NCBI GenBank assembly: GCA_003290165.1
Contig: QNQO01000551.1
Span: forward strand, 310,001 to 374,000
From: Berberis thunbergii
Lineage: Eukaryota; Streptophyta; Magnoliopsida; Ranunculales; Berberidaceae
Direction of reading: 5' to 3'
Length of the DNA: 64,000 nt
The notes under the pieces: generated by a model
Database searches by the model: none
What the model saw: only the letters and a program-made list of their open reading frames with translations
Told to the model about the DNA's origin: nothing
Made by a program: the position numbers and the translations under genes
Shown here: positions 37,601 through 52,200 of the stretch, piece after piece
Numbering within the stretch: the stretch's first letter is position 1
Layout: every line of letters begins with the position of its first letter

Positions 37601-40600
37601 CATACGAAAATAGCCATTTTTTTGGGTACTAACAAATCAGGAACCACACTTGGTGACGTACTTTCCCGCATGTAGCCTATGGCTAAAAGTTCATTCACTG
37701 CCGTTGTGATTCCTCATGTTCCTTAGTGGCCATGCAATAATGGGGTCTATTAGGGATAGACGCTCCTGGTTCTAGTTCATTAGCATGTTGAATATTTCAC
37801 AATGGAGTGAAAGGCCCGCCACCCTCACTGCAAACATCTCTAAATGTGGCAATAAGTTTCTGCATATGAAATGGAATGGGAAGTTTGGTAACTGAAATGG
37901 TGAAGCAACCGTACCTAGCACATAAATATTATCTAATCTTAGAGGCTTGCACCTATTGTATTCTCATATCAACCTCATAGGCTAACGTTTTCGCAGGTGT
38001 AAGACGTAGCGGTTGTAGTATAAAATTTGCGTCATTTAGCATCACAAAAACTATAAGTGTTCATGAATCGATCGTCGTTGAAACTGCCAATCTTCCTAAC
38101 AACAAATGAAAAATATTCATCAGAATAATAGTACACCAAACCTGATCCTTATATTGCCCAATAGAGAAGAGAAAGGAACTATGCACTTCGTGGTTGCTTT
38201 TGCCTTGATACTCGGATCCAACCATCCCACTGTAAAAGACATAGAAAGGGGCTCATCTTTCAACCCTAAGGTATCCACCATTAATTTTGGACACGAAGTT
38301 CTCACAGGATCCTTCATCAATAATCATGCTACAAATCTTTCCCCTACAACTACATCGAGTGCAAAAAATAGTGTTCCCGCCAAACAATATCATCATCCGG
38401 AGTTTCGCGAGAAAGAGAGGAAGCTGAAAGACAAAACAAAAAACTCAAAAAAGTCAATATTTGCAAAACAACATCATGAAGGAAGCAACGAAATAACACT
38501 CCACAATGGGGACGAAGTCCTTTGGTCGACCTCTTTCATCTCTATTCTGGATTGGCGAGACAATGTCATCACCTACACTTCCTTTTTCCTTATGTTCTCT
38601 TTACCTTGTTCATGTGTGGTTTGACATACTCGTCGAAACCTCTCCAAAGCGTTCTCGCTCTGATCAGGCGCAACAAATAACATCATGTAAATGGATTAAT
38701 CAAAATGTGATCGAAAGAAAACGAAACCTTGGTTTATTCATGCAAATAACCCTAGTTTTCTTGAAGTTACAATCCGAATTGAAGAATAAGGAACAACCCT
38801 TGCCATATTTATAAAATCCTAATTTATTTTTCCTTGCCTTATTTATAATAATCCTAACGTATTTGGCAAACTAATTAACCTAAACGAAATTGAAAACTAA
38901 TGTCCTAACTATTATTGGTTGTTACTAAATAAGCCTAATTATAATATTACTAATACTAATATTGCTAAACTAAACCACCTACTATAATAATATACATGCT
39001 AAATACCATCAAATTTAAACTAAGCAAACACAACCTAAACTACATAAACTTTTGGTGTACCATATAAGAATCCAGAAATACTGGTAGTTGTTGAACTCAA
39101 CACAAATTAAATCCACATTCAATTTGAATGTCATTTATGTACAGTATTAAAGAATCTCTTTCTTAAATATACAAGAGATTACTCAAATGGATTATTTGCT
39201 GGAGCCAATTGGCTTATAGACAAGAAGAGAATTTTATGGACCCTTCTTAAATTCAATAAAGACATTGTAGTGCCAATGCCACCGAGACTATCAGTGGTCA
39301 ACACAAATTCAATCATATAACACAATTGCATCTCTTTTAATTATTTATTTCGACAACATGGTGCTAGGCTGCGTTAATGCAAAAGTTCAAGGGATATTCA
39401 AATTTCAGATGTATTTTTCAGGAACTTGCCTCAGTGAACAGTAGAATGGAAAGGATTAGCGAATTGCATGATTGTGCTCTAGTCTGCATTTATTGGTTAT
39501 GTCAAAGGCTTCCATATCGTCGAAAAGAGGGCGGCTTGTGTAGATGAGGGCTGTTTTGTCTAATATGCAAGCTTAGTACCTCTTGCTTTTTTAAGATGCC
39601 GTCATTAGTAGCCAAGGCCTAAGAGTATTAAGAAGATGATTAGAAATTTCTTGTAGTGTGTAGTAGGGGTGGGCACAGGATGGGATGGGACGAGATAGAC
39701 CCATCCCTATCCCATCCCGTTCATACGGGATCAAGATGAGATTGGATGAGATAAACCCCATCCCGACCTCGTCCCATCCCAAACGAGTTCGGGATGGGAC
39801 AAGATCAGTGTGTTTCAAATTGACCATGCAATTTCAATAACTAAAATAGATCTTCAACAAATTGCATGTTCACTCATAATCATGCTGAAAATGAAATAAT
39901 AAACCAAAATGCAATCAACTAAACATAATGTAACCTATGCCATAATAAGCACATGAAGCTGTCATTGGAATCTCTCACAGAGTTTAATTTTCATGCATAT
40001 CTATCCTTGCAAATGAGATGATACTAGGAACCCATTAAATTGTATTATAAGTTGAGTATCGAAAGTTTTCAATGAAACGAATGTACCATAGTTAAATACA
40101 ATTAAACAAATTGGTCTTCAAATATGAGTTGATAGCCTAACGACATTGAGAATTTAAGATGCTAAAATGTTATATGCATCAGGAAATTTGTATGGGCATC
40201 CAAATATTGTAATCCTAAAATAAATAAATAAATAATAAATATTGAAAAATTAGTTCGGGATGGAACGGGATTGAAAATCTTCATCCCATCCCATCCCATT
40301 CTAGATCGGGACGGGATCGGGATGAAATTATTCAATCCCATTAAGACCCGAAAAAATCGGGACGGGAACGGGATCACGGGATGGGATGCCCACCCCTAAC
40401 TATGTAGGTGAGGAGGACAAGGGTTTTCATGCTCTTAATTGCAACTAAAGTGTGTGACCTAGTCAACCTAAGAGATGGGAGGTCTCAGTATTTGGCCTGT
40501 GATGAACAAAGTTCTAGTATGCAGGTGATTATGGAGATATGGTATAAGGAAGGAAGGCTCGTGGGAAGAAGTGATAAAGTGCAAATATGATTGAATGGAT

Positions 40601-43224
40601 TGGATTCCAAACATCCGACTACTACTTATGGTTGAGGATGATTTCCAACATTAGAAAGGATTTTCTCCAAAGCATTGAGGTGGTTGGGGAGAGGAGAGAA
40701 AAATTAAGTTTCGGTATGATGTATGGTGTAGGGAATAGGGATGAATCTTAAAGATAAAATCCGCAGATTGTTTGTATTAGGCGGTAGAAAGCTTGGTTTA
40801 GTCACAGAGTTCATTAGTTAGTCTAATGGGGGATGGCGGGGGATTTTTTCTTTGTAGGGAGAAAGCTTTCTGTGAGGTAAGTAGCTGAGTTCATGGATTT
40901 GAATGGAGCTTTGGAAGGTGCCTTTAGGGAATCAAGAGGCAAGTGTATATGGAATGATAAACCTAATCACATTGGAGCTTGTTATCATTCAAATAGAAGT
41001 CACATTGCCCGAGGAATTTCAAATGGCTAATAGTGTGTTTCGGGAGATAACTAACCTAATCACAATGGTGTATATTTAGCACTTTCCATAACTTCAGGAT
41101 TTTAGATTCCTTTTGTTTGTTCATTCTGATAGAGCATTGGATAAATTAATACGATTAAGCGCAGTATGATAGGTATTTTGTGAAACAGTATGATCAATAG
41201 CTTTGTAAAGACGTCCGGCGTAGCTAAATTGAAACATGTATCTAGATTGCCATCTGAGGATGAGCGTTCTAACACTCAAACCTCCTCTGTCCTTTTGGAG
41301 AGGTGCCAATTCCCATCGCAAGAGATGAGAGCTTTTGCTCCCCTCCACGCCTCTCCACAAGAAATCCTTGACTATATCCTCCACTGTGTTGACTACGGAC
41401 ATCAGAATAGGGAACAAGACATAGGATAAATGGGAATATTTGCCAAAGCGTTCGTAGCCAATCTAAACCTTACCTTTTGAAAGCAATATGCTCAACTACG
41501 TCGCCAGCCGCCTCCCCAACATTTCTACCACCGGGTCCCACAACCTCTTTAGAGTTACATTTTCCCCTAGTGGAAGACCAAGATACCTACAAGGAAAATT
41601 TTCAATTCCACAACCCATGTTAGTCCCTGCTTGGCTCACAAGAGCCACATTCCACACACTAATCAGGTTTATTTATTTATTTATTTTTATTTTTTATTTT
41701 TTTTATTTAGTTTTATTTATTTATTTATTGTGCCTGAGGGGAAAATCTAAATCTGCACCTCTTTTCACCTTTAATCTTTATTTTTCTATGTTGTCTAAAT
41801 GCACCACCATGGAACCAAAGGTGCCATTTTCGTTTATTTATTTCAAAAAATCACCTCACCTCCTCTATATAGTGCATTTTTCCCCTTTAGCACTTTACCA
41901 TCTTGGAACTCTGCATTAACCGTGGCACTAGGTACCTGGGGGACAAGGCATTGTTTGGCGCTAACTAATGGTTTTTCTCTTGCTCTTCTAATTTATGACA
42001 ATCTGTCATGTATATATCAACTTATTTAGCTTTGTCTATTTGGTGGAATTTAGAAGGGAATGACAACTTTATTTGTTTTGTTTCATTTAGTTTGTTAAAA
42101 CCTAGTCTAGTCTACTTCAGCTATATTTTCAAAAAACATGATCTTGGTTGCTGGGAGATTTGTCAATAAGAAACTTTGCGGCATCTGGTAAAGTTTTCAT
42201 GTAAAGCTAAAGTTATTTTTTACGTCGTCCAAACTTGTCATCTATATATGTACAAAATTTATCTTATTCCTTTATGCAATTCACCTTTGCAGAGTCGAGG
42301 CTGTGCTCTCTTAGGCATATACGCTACACCAACTTTACTAGCCAAAGAAAAACTCTTTCTTGACCAGGGCTGGCAGGTATCTCATGCATGTTACTAGTTT
42401 TTAGTATTGGATCATAACAATAAGTAAGGACCAATTGTTTTGGAAAGGTTAAAATTTACTGAGTAGCCAAAGAGTTACAATGGTAGGTAAAGAGAGATTA
42501 AGTGAATCTGAATTTACACGCACACAAACATATATGTTACACAAACCAAAAAAAAACCCTGGTTTGGAGGCTATTTGGAATTGGCATCACGCCTCATTTC
42601 AAGGATCTACTCGTGAATTAAGTTTAGTTTGTAGGTGATCTCTAATTTCTCGTTATAGATCTTGTATTGTGTTTCTGTTTTCTGGTTATGAATAAATTTT
42701 TTGTCCTCTCTAAAAGTTGAAAAAAAATCATGGGTGGGACCCATGTGCCACAAGAGGATAATAATCTCCATCACCTAGATTGATCAGTCCAAAACCTCAT
42801 TCTTTTAACTACACATTGCATAGAGAATGATCTCCTATAAAAGTTCTTCCGTGGATTTAGGTGGTGTTGGTGTTTAGTTCTCAACTTTTTAAGAGGGACT
42901 CTGGGGTTGGGCATAACTTAAATCATGCCCTAAAGGTTGAATGAAGTGAAGCCAAGCGTTTTGGATCCAACTACAATGGAGGAGGGAAATGGGAAGCATT
43001 TTCCCATTATCCACTGACACAGAACACAGAACACAGAACACAGAACACATAACACATAACACAAAACACAAAACACATAACACAACACATAACACAGAAC
43101 ACAAAACACAAAACACAAAACACAGCACACAAAATAGAACACAAACATCCACTTGGATTACTATATTTAGAGTAATAGAGTTACTTTTTTTTGTGGTAAA
43201 AGTTAATTAGTATTATTATTATTA

Positions 43225-43265
<41 letters not shown>

Positions 43266-46200
43266 TTGTGAGCTGGAAACTTATTTTAGCCTGTGGGCCT
43301 AAAAATATTAGGCTTCAATGTTTGGTAAAAAAGAATTGATGAAATTCTACAAAATTGATAGCAAATCATAAATGGTCTCTATTCATTAATTGCCTTGCGA
43401 GGCATTTGACATTGTTCTACTTCTGACTAATTGATCAAGAGATAGCAACAAAAAGGTGGGAGCACAAATGATAAAGAATTATTAAAACATATGAATATTG
43501 AGAACCATAATCACAAATGAACAACAATTACAAATCATCCATTTTTTTTTTGAGATAATGTAGAAATTCTATTGAATTGGGAAAAATATTACAGTTACAT
43601 GTAGTTTGAAAGAGATTTACCACTAACATATGGTATAGTCCTTGTTCAAATCCGGGGGATATGATTTTCTGATGTCATAGAAGACCCAATGCTCTGGAAA
43701 TATTTTTGTACTATGCCCCCAACTTCCCCTCTCATTTCGAAAACCATTTCGTTCTCTTGAGCCATAAGCCCCATAGAATCAATGCTGGCTCTAGGGCAAA
43801 GCATCCAAAGCTTTGCTCTCTGTCCCAGGTGGATAGTAGAAACTAAAGGCCCCACACAAAGGAAGCTAACATTATAAATGATTGTGTACCTTCAACAAAT
43901 TTCCATATATAAGAGAAGTTAAAAGGGCAAAATGATCTTCACTAGGAATTAATTGGTCCCCGCTATAGGCCCAAACATGGCTTCATGTACTTAGAATATA
44001 ATTTGAAAGGATATTTTTTACCCTTCTTTCTTTCTTTCTTTCTTTCTTTTTATTTCAACTTTCAGCTTCACATTAAGGACAAAAAAGAAAAAAAGAAAAA
44101 AGAAAAAAGAAAAAAGAAAAAAGAAAAAGAAAAAGAAGAAAGAAGAAAGAAGAAAGAAGAAAGAAGAAAGAAGAAAAAAGAAAATCCCTTCACATCATGG
44201 CAATACAAGTTTTTGTGTCAGTAGAAGCGATAACAGATAAATCAGAAACTTGAATTGACAGTTTCTTCACTCTGATAATAATTCTCTAAACTTCAAATAC
44301 TGATTGCCAACTTGATTTCTAACCTATTTAATCAAAACAAAGTAAGCCCTAAACTTATTGGACTCGTACTTGGGCTTACATTGACCAAACCCAATTATTA
44401 AATAATTAAAATAAATATAATATTATTGATATACCATCACATTCCCTTTATCTTTTCTCATATACAACAATGTAACAACAACACGAATTCCAGTTGTCGG
44501 ACCAGTCAACTAATATAACACAACACGAGATGTTCTAGGGACATGCATGTACATTTTATTATTATTATTTACCTTTTTACCATTAAGTTTTGAATTATTA
44601 GTCATATTCATTCACTTGTAGGTTAGTATTGTCATTCATGTACTACTAACTTATTATTATGCTCGTACCATTTGTAAAGAATTGAAATATGTGAAAAGGT
44701 TGATGATCTAAGTATGGATTGTCTAGTGGGAGTACCCATGAGTGTCGAGACCGTATGGTGTCAACCCATATGGCCAAATTTTATTCGGGGGAATAGAAAT
44801 AAAATAGAGCTCGTCTTTCGGAGAGATCGGAGAAATGGCCGAGTGGTTGATAGCTCCGGTCTTGAACAAAGAACTATTGAGGGCTCGAATCCCTCTCTCT
44901 CATTTTACTCGTTGAATCAATTTCTTTCTTTATTTTATTTATTTTGCCTGGCTTGAGGGGTGGTAATGTGGTGGAGACTCAAGATTCAATAATACCTTAG
45001 CACATAGCACAACACTTCAAAGACATGTTTCAAGAAAAAGAAAAGTTGCAGACCATTTTATTCGTATATGAAGTCGAATATAAATTTGGATTTACTTGAC
45101 AAAATAAATGGGCATGCTAGATCATGCGTCTATCCATTTATCATATATATAATATAAATAGATAGATCAAAATCTGGGGGCGCGCCTGGGAAGTTTTTAG
45201 AGACAGTGATAGTATGGTGTCAACCCAGAGGGTCACGTTCTATTTGGGGGAATAGAAGTAAAATAGCGCTTGTCTTTTGGAGAGATGGCCGAATGGTTGA
45301 TAGCTCTGGTCTTGAACAAAGAACTATTGAGGGCTCGAATCCCTTCATCTCCTTTTACTTGTTGAATCAATTTCTTTCTTTATTTTATTAATTTTGCATG
45401 GCTCGAGGGGTGGTATTGAACATTCTTGACTTGAACAACTCAGATATGCTTGATATTGATATTATGGAGTAAGAAGTGGTCAATGCTTTGAAGGAATTGG
45501 AAGAGGAGGTAATGAACTTATTCAGAAAATGTAGACAAACAGTGAAGATTTCATGAAAGCGATACAGAAGTTTAATAGTAATCAGTTCCTTGACTGGAGG
45601 CTCAATTTGGCACTCATATCTCTCATCCCCAATATAAAAGGAGCCGTGAAAATCTCTCAATTCAGGCCTATAAGTCTAATCTCCCTAGTAAGAAGTATTA
45701 TTCTAAGGTGCTGGCTATGAGATGGAAATCACACATGCATTCTCTGGTTTCTCCTTTCCAATCTGTAGCAGTGGAAGGTAGGCAGCTCATTGATGGCCTT
45801 CTTATAGCCAGTGAGCTTATTGACTCAGAGACCTGGTCTGATTTGCAAATTCGACTTCTCAAATTATTTTGACACAGTAAGTTGGTCTTTCCTTGACTAC
45901 ATTTTGCTTAGAATGAGCTTCGGCACTAAGTGGAGAGGGCGGATTAGAACAATTATCATGTCAGCACAATTTTTACTGAAAATTAATGGAGGAGTAGAAG
46001 GTTTCTTCAACGCCTCTCAGGCATTAGACAAGGAGACCCACCGTCTCCTTTGTATTCTTCTTGATAGCTTTGATAGCTGAAGGTTTAACTCAAATGGTGC
46101 TCAAAGCTGCACACTATAGGTTGATTAAAGGCTTTCAGGTTACCAATCATGGAACCTCCATCCCGATACTACAGTATGCTGATGGGACAGTTCTCTTCAT

Positions 46201-49200
46201 AGAACCCACTGTTGAAAGCATCAAAGTAATCCAGTCATCTTTCTCTGGTTGTAGGTGGTATCTAGCCTCTATCAACTTCAAGAAGATTGCTATACCCTAT
46301 AGAGATGTCCAACACCTTAACATCATGAAGATCCTACATTGCCAACTAGGAGTCCTCCCGACTACTTAGCTAGGGCTGCCTCTAGGTGCAAAATTCAAGA
46401 GCAGAGCAGTGTGAGAACCCACAGTGGACAGAATCAAAAGCAGGCTGGATGTGTGGAAAGCTAAATATATCTCCATAACGGAGAGAGTCATCTGATCAAA
46501 AGCACCCTAACTAACATCCTGTCTTTCTCATGTCCTGCTTTGTCATGACAATCTCTATTCAGTAAGACATTGAGAAGATTTGCAGAGATTTTCTATGGGG
46601 AGACAACCACAGTATAAAAAACTATCAGATGGGTTAAAAATGGAGTGATATCTGCAAGCCCAAAGAGCAGTGAGGTTTGGGGATAAGAAGGCTTAATCTT
46701 TTCAACCAAGCTTTATTGTTTAAATGGACTTGGAGATTTGGCATAGAGCAACATGCACTCTGGAGAGCTATCATTAAGCAAATATATAGTCTGTAAACTG
46801 GTGGTTGGCATAGATATTAGACTCCAGCAAATCATGGTTGCTCATGGGGGAAGGGTGTTATGCAGCAGAAGCACCAGTTTCAGATCCACATTTTCTTCAG
46901 GGTGGGCATTGGCAATAAAACTTTATTCTAGGAACATAATTGGTGTTCCTAAAAACCTTTCAGTAAGCCCTTCACACCCATTTACAAACTCTTTTACCAG
47001 GACAACAATGTTCTCTTAGTTTTATGGCCCCACTCTCACTCTCCAAACTGGGATCTTAGACTCAGGAGAGGAGTGAAAGATGAGGAACTCCCTTCTCTTC
47101 TTTACTTCAAGAGCTGCTCAGCCTCAGTGTTCTCTCTGATACAGAAGACAATTGGTGTTTGGAATGATAAATCTGAAAATTTCTCTGCCCTGGATTCCCA
47201 TCGTAAGCTCCAATCCCAAGCTATTGCTACTAGTCAAGAGGTTCTTTTCCCTTCACCTTTTGGACACAATTTTCTGAAGGAAGGAGATCCCTCCTAGAGT
47301 TAAAACTTCTTTGACTGGGCCTTGGGACAATGGAAAATTCCAACAGTTGACAGTCTTGCCAAAAGCGGCCTTCTGATCACAAATAGATGCTCTCTGTGCC
47401 AACTGCATTCTGAGTCCATTGAACACCTCTTCTTTACTTGCCCTTTCTCCAGCAATTGGTCTTCAATTTGTGGAGAGGCTAGATGTCAAACCTCCTGTAG
47501 CTCCCAACGTCTTTCCGTGAGTTAAGGCTTAGGGGAGAAATGGACTCTGTGCTAAGGGAATTTGGTTATGGGATAGGGTCTGTTTGCTACTTTTGGACAG
47601 GAGAGTTTTTAAAGGGGTATGTAGAGACATACTTAATTTGACCGGAGCTATTTAGTGTATGATGTTGCATTGGGGAGTTACTTGGGGGGTTATAACAGAC
47701 CAACCCTTCCACGTGTGCACTTTCAATTGGGATAGCATTTTCTTTTTTAATAGAAGCTTGGCTTCTCCTGCTTTTCAGCTAGCTGACATCCTCAGTCACT
47801 AGCTGGTGTATTTCCCCTTTGTTTTTAATGACATTGTCTGGTTTTATTGACAAAAAAAATTCTTAATACCATTCTAGGAACAATTTTCTTTAAGGATTTA
47901 TGTACCAACTAGTGAGATTTTGTGTTGACGTAATAAACATTGTGGCCACATTTTCTAGTTTTCATTGGGGCCTCTAAAATCTCAGGGCCGGCCCTGCAAT
48001 AGAATAGAATGACGCATGCAGTGATGGACCACGGAAGCTTCTGCACCTGAAGCCCAAGTCTTGAAGTGCCAAGATAGGCTAGCTTCCACCACTGTAATTG
48101 AAACACCTAAGAATTTCCAAAAAGAATCAAAAGGTGACTCAATACCTCTTGAGCAAGCTCATAGAAAAAGGTGCTCTCTAGATTCACAGTAGGACTATAG
48201 CCTCACAGATGACAAATGTTTCCCACATTCATCCATTTCTTCATCAATACATCTTTAGTGGCTAACCAATTCCAAACTGACTTTCACATGAACATATAAG
48301 CCATAATCAATTAGTCATCCTCAATCATAAAAAGCTAGAGCAACCAAAACACTAAGCTCTATCTAACCAGCATCCAGCCCCATGTTTAGCAGTGAGGCAC
48401 CGAGGTCCACCTCTTACTAACCGACCTGAGGTATGTTTGTAATGTCTCACAAAGATTTTTTACACCATAATTCCTAGTGGAAAGTCTATCCCACACCAAT
48501 GATTGGTCATAAAGAATGAAATTCTAGGCAGATATCCTTTCTCTGCTGCTAGATCTGAACACCTTTAGAAGAAGATGATCCTCCACTAGTTTGGTAAACA
48601 TATAGCTCACCAAAAAATCCATTCTCCTGATCCCACTTTCATAGGCCTTTCATCCCTATTCCCTTATATTTACCGCACTCAACTGCTAGAAATCCTCCAT
48701 CAATCCAATGGAAAGCGCTAATCTCCTATCTTCTTTATGCAAGAAGCGAGCAATCTCAGATTTTGTACCTTGACAGCATGCCCACCAAGCCACACATTAA
48801 ACCAAACTTAGCTTAGTCCTCTTTACCTATCTCTACCTCATTCCTATCCCAAAAGGAATATTTTAAGCTTAAATGCTTTTCCATGTGCTACTGCCACAAG
48901 TAATTATTGGTTGCTTGGTTGACTGTCTCGAACATCGTCATATTTAGGTTTCATTCTGAAAGCAAGCCCATTCGGTAAAAAATGTCCATAGTGGAATGAA
49001 CCAATACCAAGAGGTCCAACACCCTTTCCTCCCTGCTCTTCGTTCTTAGCTATACAAATTACCATCCAATAAAATGCATGTAATTATTTATTCACATCAT
49101 TCCTACACCAGAAGAAATCCCATAGAGTCCACTCAAGTTTTAGCTTAACTGATTAGTAAACTGGCATATATGAGTGCACTTCAAATTAGTACTGTGAACC

Positions 49201-52200
49201 GACCTCCTTTGTACTCAACCAAAGGAATGAGTATCCCACATTGACCATCATTTTGTGTTGTATGCATTGGAAGCATGTATTTTAAGTTTCTTTTTATAAC
49301 ATGTTTTATTTATTATTAATTTTTATTGATGTAACTGTTATTGTTATATTTTCTTCGATTTACTATGATGCCACATGAACCTCCTTTACGGATTTTTGTT
49401 CTTAATTATTGTGCTAATTCTCAACATTCGATGTTTCAGAAGGCCGTTGCTAGGGACATGCTGAAGGTTTATAGTAACTTTATTGACCCACAAGACCGAC
49501 GCAGGTAACTGATCCTTCTTAATTGCAGGAAGATACCAGCTTTATTCTCCAATCATGTGAGAACAAAAAGTAGATCTGATCCATCAGGAGAGACATATTA
49601 ATTTAATTAACAGAAAATGCCTTATGTTTTGGCTTATATTTGATAAACAAAAGATTATTGAGGGGTAACTAGAAGAGCGAAAGATGTACATGGAGAACCA
49701 AGAGAAAGATGCTCTCTAGGAATAGTTTGTTGGGGCAGATGATGTGATGGCTGATGGCTCAGGTATCTTTAGTAATTGTTCCAATTTTTATTTGTAAATT
49801 ACTTGCAGTGTTTAATTCTTTGTCCTCGATGCTCTTAGAACTTGACCTTTGAAACTTAGTGAACTGTTGTCGAGTAGTGTGAAAAGTAGTTTGCTAGCCA
49901 AGATGATCTATTGTGATGTTCAAAATAAATTGGCTGCATGGAAGGCTAGATTGCTTTCGAAGGGAGGAAGACTTGTGCTCATCGGAGTGTGTTGTCTAAC
50001 ATACCTATTTTATTTCATGTTGTTATTTTAAAAGATAGTTTTTGTCACCTAAGAAAATCAAAATGTTAATTAGGAACTTTCTATGGTGTGGAGGTAGAGG
50101 AAGGTGAGGGTTTTCAGGCATTGAACTGGGTGTTACTGTGTAAGCCCAAGGAATTGGGTGGTTTGAATGTATCAGACATCTTCTTTTGATGAACAAATCT
50201 TTGCTTTATATGTGGATATGGAGTATGGTACTGAATGAGAGTGTTTGCGGAAGGAAGTGATTAGGTCCAAGTATGATCCGGGCAGATTGAATTGGCTCGC
50301 TAGTCACTAGTCGTTAAGCATCCGGTGTGCTCATATGGGACAAATACATGGAGAACCATTTTTAGTCACATGTCAGGATCTTTTCAAGAGGTTGAAGTGA
50401 TAGCTGGGAAGGGGAACAAATCAGTTTTTGGTATGATGTATGGATATGGAATATTTCCCTAAGCGATGGATGTCCCAGGTTGTTCGCAGGGTTTGTTGAT
50501 GTAGTTTGGTATATTGATTGGGTTGATATGCATTGGGATTTTCACTTTAGAAGGAATTACCTTTCAATAGGAGAAGCAATTTTGAGTTTGTTGCATTTTC
50601 TGATATGTTGGAAGGAGTTAGCTTGCGAGATGAGGATGATAAGTGAGTTTGAAACAAAAGCAAGAACTAAGGTTTTCTCAGATTCTTCATGTTTTGTTAG
50701 CCTGGTCAAAGACTATGTGGTACATGAGTTCCCGGTAAAGTTGGTTTAGAAGAAGGGCATTCCTTCTAGAGTATTTCTTCATGTGGACAACATTGTGGAG
50801 TGGACTTACTTTGAAAATCGAGTTGGGACATAAAGGAATGGATTTGATGTGGCTTGCTCTTTTTGCTCGACAAATTTGGAGAATATGGAACATCTTCTCA
50901 TTCATTATAGGTGGGTTGGTAGTGTGTAGTGGTACTTCTTGAGGAGTGTAGGAATGTATTGCATAATCTCTTGAGATGTTGGAAGACTCCATTTATTTAT
51001 CTCACACGAGTGAAGGTTTTGTGGGAGTTCCTTCCATATGCGTTATGCTAGACGCCGTGGACGGAAAGGAACAAAAGAGTTTTCGACAATAATGGCTAGG
51101 ATTCTATGCATTTGTGGTAGAAGTATTGATTACCCTGTGGGGTTGGGTATCACATCTTCTCTCTTTTACGGGGTTGTTCTTTGATTCTTTGTGTGCTAAT
51201 TGAGAGAGTATTATGTTGGTACTCTAATGCTTTTAAGGTTAGTTTGGGTAAAATCAATTGTATTCAATTAAATATTTTATCTTTTGAAAAAAAAAAGTTC
51301 AAAATAGTAATTCAAAATTGCTAGCAGCTACCATTAACCAACAATTATCCTAGTAAACATCATTTTTATTGCAAAATCTCTTTAAAAAAAAAAGAAAAAA
51401 AGAAAGAGAGACTACTTCCACTGGGAACTACCATCCGACTACTATAATGAAAAAACAACTCTGCAATAGTAATCTAATGCGAAATGCATCCGAAAATTTC
51501 TTCGAATTCCTCAAAACACAACATCCCAAAACGACGAATACCCGAACGCATCCCTCCCTCAATAAAACATAAAACACTATTCGTCTTATCCATTCCTCTT
51601 CATGAGCATTCCTTTCCCTCTCCGTTCTCCTCTTCTGTGATTCCATTTTGCCAGTCCGCCACCACTTAACCCCCTCTCTTCCTCTCTGTCTCTGATTTTG
51701 ATTCCCCCAGTACAACCCACCACCACCAAGACCAAAGGCAGTTCTTCATGGATGCTTTGCGATTTCCTTCTCTGTAGCTCCAGTCAGCAAGGTGAAAAGA
51801 AACTTATTTTTCTGATTGGGAGATAGTTCTCTTTACAAACACCGTATGTGTGATCATTTGTGTGTTTTAGCCACTAGATCAAGGAGGATAATTAAGGAAA
51901 ATTTTCAACATTGGTTCTAGATGTGGAGGCTATTGCTATTGATAATCACAGACATAATCAAGATCACTGGGGTGAAATGGGTATGTTGGGATTGATTAAT
52001 TTGCCTTTCTCCCCTATTTTTCTTATTTGTTCATTAGAAATATTTTGGGTTTGCACTTGGAAAGGTTTTGGATTTATTAATTGTTGGATGCCAATTTTGA
52101 AAATTATTTTTTAAGGTAGTGCAGTGTGGTGGTGATTTCTTCCAATTTCTCTAAAAATTGAGTATGCAATTTGAAAATTGTAATATGTATTTGGAATGTT

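Larger units (their letters stand above)
33385..39011 (-). mobile_element. Ty3/gypsy LTR retrotransposon B, degenerate, minus strand
   Basis: Two LTRs (33385-33690 and about 38661-39011) lie in the same orientation. On the minus strand both start TGATGGTATTTAGC. AATTT at 33380-33384 and 39012-39016 is a 5-bp target duplication. Next to the left LTR the minus strand reads CCGGGGGAGGA, a polypurine tract. From right to left come gag/protease remnants, reverse transcriptase, RNase H, integrase zinc part, integrase core and C-terminal part. Two family-R repeats (34264-34817 and about 35720-36288) interrupt the integrase. Stops and frameshifts are frequent. Confidence 0.8.

Noticed and set aside
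38106..38624. 172-codon + frame
   Set aside because: It lies antisense to gypsy B gag/protease remnants and has no recognisable domain.
43015..43143. CRISPR-like array
   Set aside because: Units of 7-8 bp without spacers in a plant nuclear intron; it is a minisatellite.
44820..44902. Functional tRNA-Ser gene
   Set aside because: The 3' side of the anticodon stem and part of the variable arm are missing, and a 9-bp insertion breaks the 5' end.
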